From Sanderia malayensis (Eukaryota; Cnidaria; Scyphozoa; Semaeostomeae; Pelagiidae): a stretch of 64,000 nucleotides of DNA. Below, in pieces: positions 57,267 through 64,000 of the stretch. The DNA is taken from positions 2,976,001-3,040,000 of the forward strand of contig RQOL01000855.1 in assembly GCA_013076295.1 (NCBI GenBank). Reading direction: 5' to 3'. A program made the translations under genes and the position numbers. Positions within the stretch are counted from its first letter, which is position 1. Every line of letters starts with the position of its first letter. Below the pieces are notes generated by a model. The model was not told the DNA's origin, searched no databases, and worked only from the letters and a program-made list of their open reading frames with translations.

Positions 57267-58020
57267 TAAGTTGGACTTAATAATGGCTTAGTTCAACATT
57301 TTATGCACGTAAGATAACATGCCTTGTGTAATTCTGAGAATGTTAATTATTATAATTGCGATTTGGAATTTCTTTCTTCCATCCATTCAGCACTGTCGCA
57401 ACCATGCTGCAATGTTGCACACTTGTATTTGCAGTTGATAAAAGCGATGTCACTTGGGGACGGGTTTGGTGCTTTGAGGTGCTCCCCTGCGCTTGCAAGT
57501 TGCTAGTATTTTTAAAGGTTTATTGTTCTTGTTACTGTTAACAATAGGCATCTTCCAATTGGACCAGAAAGAATCATTGAAGAATGTTGCATGAAAAGTT
57601 TGGAATTCAATCACATGGGCAATGCATTGTTTTTGTAATGAATAAAAGGAGACGTTTGTGAGGCTTTAAGCCTCTTATTTCAGTTCACAAGTTGGAGGAG
57701 AAGGATGCGGATGCTCTTGAAACAAGACAACGTTTGCTGTTGGTTTCTGGCCTAAATTTTGGGAAGGCTTCGTACATCTGATTGAAATTTGGAGATGATT
57801 TTCTTGCTGTCTCTTGGAGTGGTAAACTTGCATCGTTTTTTATTTATTTTCAAGCTTAAGCTCTATTAATTATAATATATTATCCTTTTATAATGTAATT
57901 TATTTATCTGTTTATTTATCGTTGGAGCTATGGAAGTGCAGTTGCTTGAACATCGTCAATTTGAAGTCACACCATATTTTTGAAGAAGTTTTCAATTCGA
58001 TGAAAGAAGAACTGGGCTGT

Positions 58021-59395
58021 CTACAACTGGTAAGATTTATAACATGTGCCTTTATATCTATCTTTCCTTTATTTATATAATTTTAACACCTAGCTGCTTA
58101 TTTTATTTAACTTGTGTTCTAATGTTCTATAATTGTTGATATATTTATTTTTCAGAATTGAAGTATAATTATTTTGGCCTTATCATATTAAAGAAGGTCA
58201 GTCATATTATTGAAGAGCTTCGAGTTTGACGAACGAAGAATTGGATTGTCTACAACTGGTAAGATTTATATCATGTGCCTTTATATCTATCTTTCCTTTA
58301 TTTATATAATTTTAACACCTAGCTGCTTATTTTATTTAACTTGTGTTCTAATGTTCTATAATTGTTGATATATTTATTTTTCAGAATTGAAGTATAATTA
58401 TTTTGGCCTTATCATATTAAAGAAGGTCAGTCATATTATTGAAGAGCTTCGAGTTTGACGAACGAAGAATTGGATTGTCTACAACTGGTAAGATTTATAT
58501 CATGTGCCTTTATATCTATCTTTCCTTTATTTATATAATTTTAACACCTAGCTGCTTATTTTATTTAACTTGTGTTCTAATGTTCTATAATTGTTGATAT
58601 ATTTATTTTTCAGAATTGAAGTATAATTATTTTGGCCTTATCATATTAAAGAAGGTCAGTCATATTATTGAAGAGCTTCGAGTTTGACGAACGAAGAATT
58701 GGATTGTCTACAACTGGTAAGATTTATATCATGTGCCTTTATATCTATCTTTCCTTTATTTATATAATTTTAACACCTAGCTGCTTATTTTATTTAACTT
58801 GTGTTCTAATGTTCTATAATTGTTGATATATTTATTTTTCAGAATTGAAATATAATTATTTTGGCCTTATCATATTAAAGAAGGTCAGTCATATTATTGA
58901 AGAGCTTCGAGTTTGACGAACGAAGAATTGGATTGTCTACAACTGGTAAGATTTATATCATGTGCCTTTATATCTATCTTTCCTTTATTTATATAATTTT
59001 AACACCTAGCTGCTTATTTTATTTAACTTGTGTTCTAATGTTCTATAATTGTTGATATATTTATTTTTCAGAATTGAAATATAATTATTTTGGCCTTATC
59101 ATATTAAAGAAGGTCAGTCATATTATTGAAGAGCTTCGAGTTTGACGAACGAAGAATTGGATTGTCTACAACTGGTAAGATTTATATCATGTGCCTTTAT
59201 ATCTATCTTTTTTTTATTTATATTATTTTTACACTACACCTAGCTGGTTATTTTATTTAACTTGTGTTCTAATGTTCTATAATTGTTGATATATTTATCT
59301 TTCAGGAATGAACTATAATTATTTTACCTTTATCATATTGGAGAAGGTCAGCCATATTATTGAAGAGCTTCGAGTTTTGGATTGTCTACAACTGG
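58021..59395 (+). repeat. 229-bp tandem array, left arm (pseudo-exon array)
   Basis: CTACAACTGGTAAGATTTAT recurs at 58021, 58250, 58479, 58708, 58937, 59166 and 59386 (last part diverged): five intervals of exactly 229 bp, then 220. The middle four units are almost identical. Each unit has a pyrimidine tract with TTTTTCAG, a 103-nt block and GTAAGA, so each looks like an exon with both splice sites. 103 is not a multiple of three and the block has a stop in the frame matching the ancestral exon, so stacked exons would not make a long protein. Confidence 0.93.
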
Positions 59396-59702
59396 TAAGA
59401 TTTATATATTGGATACTTCTATCGTTTCCTACATTGTTTTAAAACCTTTTAATCCAAATTGTTTTTTAGTAACGTAGTAAATTATATCATTTTTTACTTT
59501 ATTTGCTTCCTTTTTCAATTATAAAATTATATCACTTTCTACTTTATTTGCATCCTTTTTCAGACATGGATGATGTTGGAGTGTTTTTGGAAAGATCTTC
59601 GAAGCATTTGAGGATATGGCCAATTCATATTTATAATTACGAACTTTTTATATTTTGATAAAAATATTTATTGCTCTTGGTGTTCTTTCTCTGTTTTATC
59701 TG

Positions 59703-60132
59703 AAGAAGGAGAGTGGGGGAATAGAGGGGGGAGAAGAGGTGAGGAGAGACGGGAGGACTGGAGAGGAGAGAGGGAGAAAGAAGAAGAGAGACGGGTGGAT
59801 GGGGGAGAGTAAAAGAGAGGAGAGAGGAGGAGTGGAGAGAACAGGGGAGAGAAGAGGGAAGGGGAGGGAGAAGAGAAGATAGGAGGGGAGAGAAGAGAGG
59901 AAGGGAGGATGGGAGAGGAGAAGGGGGAAGAGGGAACAAATCAATCGCCATTACTTGCTTCTCTCTTTTTCTCTCCCCTCCCTCTTCTTTCCCCTCTTAT
60001 CTTCTCTTCTTTCCTCTCTCCCCTCCCCTCTTCTCTCCCCTCTTCTCTTCTCTCTCGTCTCTCTTCTTCTTTCCCCCTCTCTCCAGGCCTCCCGTCCCTT
60101 CTCACCTCTTCTCCCCCTCTATTTCCCCCAAT
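59703..60132. repeat. Polypurine/polypyrimidine centre of the palindrome
   Basis: A tract of GGAGAG/GAAGA/GGGGAG words (about 59703-59935) is followed after a 25-bp mixed spacer by a tract of CTCTTCTCCCC words (about 59961-60132). The second is roughly the reverse complement of the first. Apparent open frames here are low-complexity by-products. Such tracts can form triplex or hairpin DNA and may have promoted the inversion. Confidence 0.85.
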
Positions 60133-60211
60133 CTCCCTTTCTTCAGATTAAACAGAGAAAAAACACCAAGAGCAATAAATATTTTTATCAAAATATCAAA
60201 AAGTTCATAAT

Positions 60212-62510
60212 TATAAATCTTCAAATGTTATATCGTATCTTCAAATGCTTCGAAGATCTTTTCCAACAACACTCCAACATCATCCATGTCTGAAAAAGGA
60301 TGCAAATAAAGTAGAAAGTGATATAATTTTACTACGTTACTAAAAAAACAATTTTGATTTAAAGGTTTTAAAACAATGTAGGAAACGATAGTATTCAAGA
60401 TATAAATCTTACCAGTTGCAAACAACCCATTTCTTCGTTCGTCAAACTCGAAGCTCTTCAATAATATGACTGACCTTCTTTAATATGATAACGCCAAAAT
60501 AATTATACTTTAATTCTGAAAAATAAATATATCAACAATTATAGAACATTAGAACACGAGTTAGATAAAATAACCAGCTAGGTGTTAAAATTATATAAAT
60601 AAAGGAAAGATAGATATAAAGGCACATGATATAAATCTTACCAGTTGTAGACAATCCAATTCTTCGTTCGTCAAACTCGAAGCTCTTCAATAATATGACT
60701 GACCTTCTTTAATGTGATAACGCCAAAATAATTATATTTCAATTCTGAAAAATAAATATATCAACATTTATAGAACATTAGAACACGAGTTAGATAAAAT
60801 AACCAGCTAGGTGTTAAAATTATATAAATAAAGGAAAGATAGATATAAAGGCACATGTTATAAATCTTACCAGTTGTAGACAATCCAATTCTTCGTTCGT
60901 CAAACTCGAAGCTCTTCAATAATATGACTGACCTTCTTTAATATGATAAGGCCAAAATAATTATATTTCAATTCTGAAAAATAAATATATCAACAATTAT
61001 AGAACATTAGAACACGAGTTAGATAAAATAACCAGCTAGGTGTTAAAATTATATAAATAAAGGAAAGATAGATATAAAGGCACATGTTATAAATCTTACC
61101 AGTTGTAGACAATCCAATTCTTCTTTCGTCAAACTCGAAGCTCTTCAATAACATGGCTGACCTTCTTTAATATGATAACGCCAAAATAATTATACTTCAA
61201 TTCTGAAAAATAAATATATCAACAATTATAGAACATTAGAACACGAGTTAGATAAAATAACCAGCTAGGTATTAAAATTATATAAATAAAGGAAAGATAG
61301 ATATAAAGGCACATGTTATAAATCTTACCAGTTGTAGACAATCCAATTCTTCTTTCGTCAAACTCGAAGCTCTTCAATAACATGGCTGACCTTCAATAAT
61401 ATGATAACGCCAAAATAATTATACCTCGATTCTGAAAAATAAATATATCAACAATTATAGAACATTAGAACACAAGTTAAATAAATTAATAAAATAAATA
61501 GCTAGGTACTGAAATTGTATAAATAAATGAAAGATAGATATGAAGGCACATGATATAAATCTTGCCAGTTGCAAATAATCCAGTTCTTCTTTCATCGAAT
61601 TCAAAGCTTCTTCAACAATATGGCGTGATTTTAAATTGACAATGTTCAAGCAACTGCACTTCCATAACTCCACCGATAAATAAACAGATAAATAAATTAC
61701 AGTATAAAAGGATAATATATTATAATTAATAGAGCTTCAGCTTGAAAATAAATAGACAACGATACAATTTTACCAATCCAAGAGACAGCAAGAAAATCAT
61801 CTCCAAATTCCGATGAGATGTACGAAGCCTCCCCAAAATTTAGGCCAGAAACCAACAGCAAACGTTGTCTTGTTTCAAGAGCATCCGCACCCTTCTCCTC
61901 CAACTTGCGAACTGAAATAAGAGGCTGAAAGCCTCACAAACGTCTCCTTTTATTCAGTACAAAAACAATGGATTGCCCATGTGATTGAATTCCAAACTAT
62001 TCACGCAACATTCTTCAATGATTCTGTCTGGTCCAATTGGAAGATACCTATTGTTAACAGTAACAAGAACAATAAACCTTTAAAAATACTAGCAACTTGC
62101 AAGCGCAGGGGAGCACCTCAAAGCACCAAACCCGTCCGCAAGTGACATCGCTTTTATCAACTGCAAATACAAGTGTGCAGCATTGCAGCATGCTTGCGAC
62201 AATGCTGAATGGATGAAAGAAAGAAATCCCAAATCGCGATTGTAATAGTTAATATTCTCAGAACAAAGGCAAGTTATCTTACGTGCATAAAATGTTGAAC
62301 TAAGCCATTATTAAGTTCAACTTAGGATAGCGTCTCTTCATCGCACCCATTAATAAGAACAGCAAACTGAAAAAAAAATATAACCTATTAACAACATTGT
62401 CAACATCTGCGATTGTCAATTTATAGAAGAAAAAATTGCTGTTAAATATGCCCCTGCAGTACAAATATAATTAAAGCTTACCTCGCTATTTCATGCAAAG
62501 ACTTCGTGAT
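60212..62510 (-). CDS. Right-arm copy of the unrecognised multi-exon gene, less damaged
   Basis: Read on the minus strand, the copy has exon-like blocks LLMGAMKRRYPKLNLIMA (near 62375-62317), a block with HLYLQLIKAMSLADGFGALR (near 62203-62116), LPIGPDRIIEECCVNS (from 62050), KLEEKGADALETRQRLLLVSG...GDDFLAVSWI (about 61910-61774) and CLNIVNLKSRHIVEEALNSM...LDYLQL (about 61650-61567). The end is MDDVGVLLEKIFEAFEDTI with a stop near 60230. The LEEKG exon is open where the left copy has a stop. The tandem pseudo-exons between LDYLQL and MDDVG each contain stops, so a functional transcript would have to skip them. Family unknown; mostly helical by composition. Whether it is expressed cannot be judged. 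Confidence 0.4.
60412..61574 (-). repeat. 229-bp tandem array, right arm
   Basis: The junction CCAGTTG[T/C]A recurs at 60412, 60641, 60870, 61099, 61328 and 61565, giving four intervals of 229 bp and one of 237. Units are the inverse of those in the left arm but carry their own shared variants, for example AACACGAGTTAGATAAAATA where left units read as TATTTTATTTAACTTGTGTT in inverse. Each arm's units are therefore more like each other than like the opposite arm, which points to homogenisation within arms. Confidence 0.9.
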
Positions 62511-62881
62511 AAAATTATATTATCCATAAATGATAAAAGATTCATACAAATTAGAAAAAACATTGTCCATGAATGTAACACCACGTTTACTGATAGCGTG
62601 CGTTGCGATAGCTGCAGGTTTACGTCAAAATAAAACAACAAAGACTTGACAAAACATTAAGGTATTATAGCACATGCATATTTGATGGCAAAAAATAAAA
62701 GATTAACTAAAACAAATTCTGACCAAATATATCTACCCCGATATACTGAAATCAAACTTAAAGTGGCCAGAAGATAAATTCTTTCGAGTTAAATAAAAAT
62801 TTTATTCATATTTGCTGATACATATCACAAAGCATCTATCTGTCCTCTTCGCATAAAAATATCAAGTTATTATAAAATTGT
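62511..62881. other. Spacer between palindrome and V-ATPase C
   Basis: About 370 bp, AT-rich, probably 3' UTR of the V-ATPase subunit gene. No repeat or exon recognised. Confidence 0.4.
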
Positions 62882-63953
62882 TTAACGGTCGAATAAATTC
62901 AGTTTCACATTAAAGTAAACGTACGGGTAGTACTCACGCTGTCCAATCATAAGACCAGGAATGTCCAACTAGAAAAGAGAGCAAGGTGTAATTAGAGCGA
63001 GACAAGAGCTACGTTTTATACACCGGGTTCGTAAACAATCTTGGGTTCGTAAACAATCTTGAACTTGAGTGGAAATGAGACTGGAGGATATTTGGTCTCG
63101 TTTTAGTCAAAAAAACAACATTGCATCATAACTATATGAACATAATGAGTAAAATACAAAAGACACATCTATTTATCTATCTATCTATACGCTACTGTAC
63201 ATGACCAACTAATTGGTATTTCGTACATGGTGATTAGTATGTCAGTAAAACGAAAATAGGGTGATTCAGCAGTTTAGTCCCACCACTTAATAAGCTTTAT
63301 GAGAGCAGTGTAAGAGAAGGATAGAACATAGCAGTGTAAGAGAAAGATAGAAGCACTCACATCTCCTTGCTGTCCCTTCGAAGCTTGTGAGTCCAAGTGT
63401 GAATACAGATTCAAAAGGCAGTCTCTCAACTTGCGAGATTTTCCTTTGGCCGGCTGTAAAAGCAGGAAACAAACATGTTTAAATGCCTGTTAACTTGTTA
63501 TAAGGATGTTTGAACTTCTGTAAAACTTGTGGACCACTGGTGCGTTCAGTATTATAACTGGTAGTGTGTAGATGCTATGTATCGATTGATGATTGCTGAA
63601 CTCGAAGGGCATTACTATACTAACCACGTTGATAACTATTCCATGCCTTCCCAGGCTGGTAAACCCAAGAAAGGAAGTGATTACGAGAGATAGATATAAG
63701 ATAGAAATACATGGACTTACCTGCAATAGCATGGCTTGAAAATTCACAGGCAAACCATATCGTAGGACTGACTCAACAAACACTCGTAGCCCCTGTAACG
63801 AAATTCAACGTTGTCAGTTAAATGTCAATCAATTGGAGTTGAAACTGCGATGAAGTGTCTAGCTAACGCAAGAATAAAATTGCTAACCTTGATATGGATC
63901 CACGCTATGAATGTCTCGCCGAAATTCACCCTCAGCCATTTAACCAATGGTCC
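62882..63953 (-). CDS. ATP6V1C1: V-type proton ATPase subunit C, C-terminal exons (partial)
   Basis: Four exons (63953-63888, 63792-63721, 63453-63361, 62968-62882) join in phase to the last 105 residues. They read [40 protein letters not shown], then [19 protein letters not shown] and [19 protein letters not shown]. These match the C-terminal domain of subunit C of the V1 sector, a peripheral-stalk protein that binds subunits E/G and actin and is released when the pump disassembles. The gene continues to the right beyond the window; the sequence from 63954 is intron. The C-terminus after YPYVYF (NVKLNLFDR) ends with TAA at 62882-62884. Subunit C isoform cannot be told. Confidence 0.95.
63165..63190. 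repeat. TATC microsatellite in V-ATPase C intron
   Basis: About six copies of ATCT/TATC with one interruption, between the last two exons of the V-ATPase subunit C gene. Confidence 0.8.
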
Positions 63954-64000
63954 CTGCAAATAACATTGCACATTCAGGCACATTCAGGCATATATTCAGG

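Larger units (their letters stand above)
54897..59640 (+). pseudogene. Left-arm copy of an unrecognised multi-exon gene, broken
   Basis: Exon-like blocks flanked by AG/GT follow in order: near 54999-55027, near 55045-55092 (interrupted by the transposon at 55096), near 57391-57478, an exon reading HLPIGPERIIEECC (57549-57640), one reading KLEEKDADALETRQRLLLVSG (57684-57821), and one reading CLNIVNLKSHHIFEEVF (57948-58029). The LEEKD exon carries a TGA at 57779-57781 where the other arm has a sense codon. The tandem pseudo-exons and a final MDDVGVFLE block follow. I do not recognise the protein family; it looks helical. The stop, the transposon and the frame-shifting repeats indicate loss of function. 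Confidence 0.6.
54897..62510. repeat. Large imperfect palindrome (two arms of about 2.4-2.6 kb plus insertion)
   Basis: The left arm starts ATCGCGAAGTCTTTGCATGG near 54897. The right arm ends near 62510 with the inverse, reading ATCACGAAGTCTTTGCATGA on the minus strand. Landmarks pair in order: GACAATCGCAGATGTTGA, GTTAATAGGTTATAT, ATGGCTTAGTTCAACATTTT, CTTCCAATTGGACCAGA, GAAACAAGACAACGTTTGCT, the 229-bp arrays, GATGATGTTGGAGTGTT and CACCAAGAGCAATAAATA. They meet at a centre of GA-rich (59703-59935) and CT-rich (59961-60132) sequence. Arms differ by scattered substitutions, by array length (6 versus 5 intervals) and by a 2171-bp insertion in the left arm only. Confidence 0.92.

Noticed and set aside
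58021..59395. CRISPR-like regular repeat spacing
   Set aside because: Units are 229 bp and identical throughout, with no unique spacers, in an intron-rich eukaryotic locus. It is a tandem duplication.
59637..60293. Open frames of 75-112 residues over the GA/CT tracts
   Set aside because: They are low-complexity translations of polypurine and polypyrimidine DNA on both strands, without splice context or conserved features.
54897..62510. Palindrome as an assembly fold-back artefact
   Set aside because: The arms differ by scattered substitutions, by array length and by a precise transposon insertion, which a simple fold-back error would not create. Long-read confirmation would still be worthwhile.

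Overview
The window is intron-rich animal DNA (GT-AG introns, canonical metazoan gene families, many short inverted-repeat transposons). Protein content (an intact L-gulonolactone oxidase gene, a phafin, a CORVET TGFBRAP1 with 31 exons, HHAT, SIAH) and the style of the repeats suggest an early-branching marine invertebrate, most likely a cnidarian such as a sea anemone or coral. That placement is inference from family resemblance; no search was run. Exon structures were built by hand from splice signals, reading phase and resemblance to known families.

Layout. 1-1960: repeat-rich edge with a decayed Harbinger transposase and a Harbinger-type MITE. 1963-3615 (-): BAAT/acyl-CoA thioesterase. 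5529-7350 (-): U1A/U2B''/SNF spliceosomal protein. 7351-9622: non-coding with a degenerate repeat cluster. 9623-12245 (+): TMEM272-like membrane protein with three PPxY motifs. 13154-16216 (+): PLEKHF/phafin. 16857-20232 (-): GULO, 13 exons, apparently intact. 21990-22883 (-): SIAH E3 ligase, one exon. 23834-45314 (+): TGFBRAP1/VPS3-like CORVET subunit, whose introns hold a tRNA-Ser(AGA), many MITEs, a tRNA-derived SINE and an intronless antisense HIF-prolyl-hydroxylase-like gene (34285-35451). 45837-47327 (-): intronless hedgehog acyltransferase (HHAT). 49948-53902 (+): eIF4E, 8 exons. 54897-62510: a large imperfect palindrome. 62882-63953 (-): the last four exons of V-ATPase subunit C, running off the right edge.

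The most unusual structure is the palindrome between eIF4E and V-ATPase C. Two diverged arms meet at a purine/pyrimidine-rich centre. Each arm carries a copy of an unrecognised multi-exon gene and an array of 229-bp tandem units, each unit holding a splice-flanked pseudo-exon. The left copy is broken by a stop and by a 2.17-kb fold-back transposon; the right arm preserves the exact empty insertion site. The divergence between arms argues against a simple assembly fold-back.

The genes do not form one pathway. TGFBRAP1, phafin and V-ATPase subunit C all act in the endolysosomal system, but nothing here shows that the linkage is functional. Gene pairs are convergent (PLEKHF/GULO, TGFBRAP1/HHAT, eIF4E/V-ATPase C) or divergent (SNF/TMEM272-like, SIAH/TGFBRAP1, HHAT/eIF4E).
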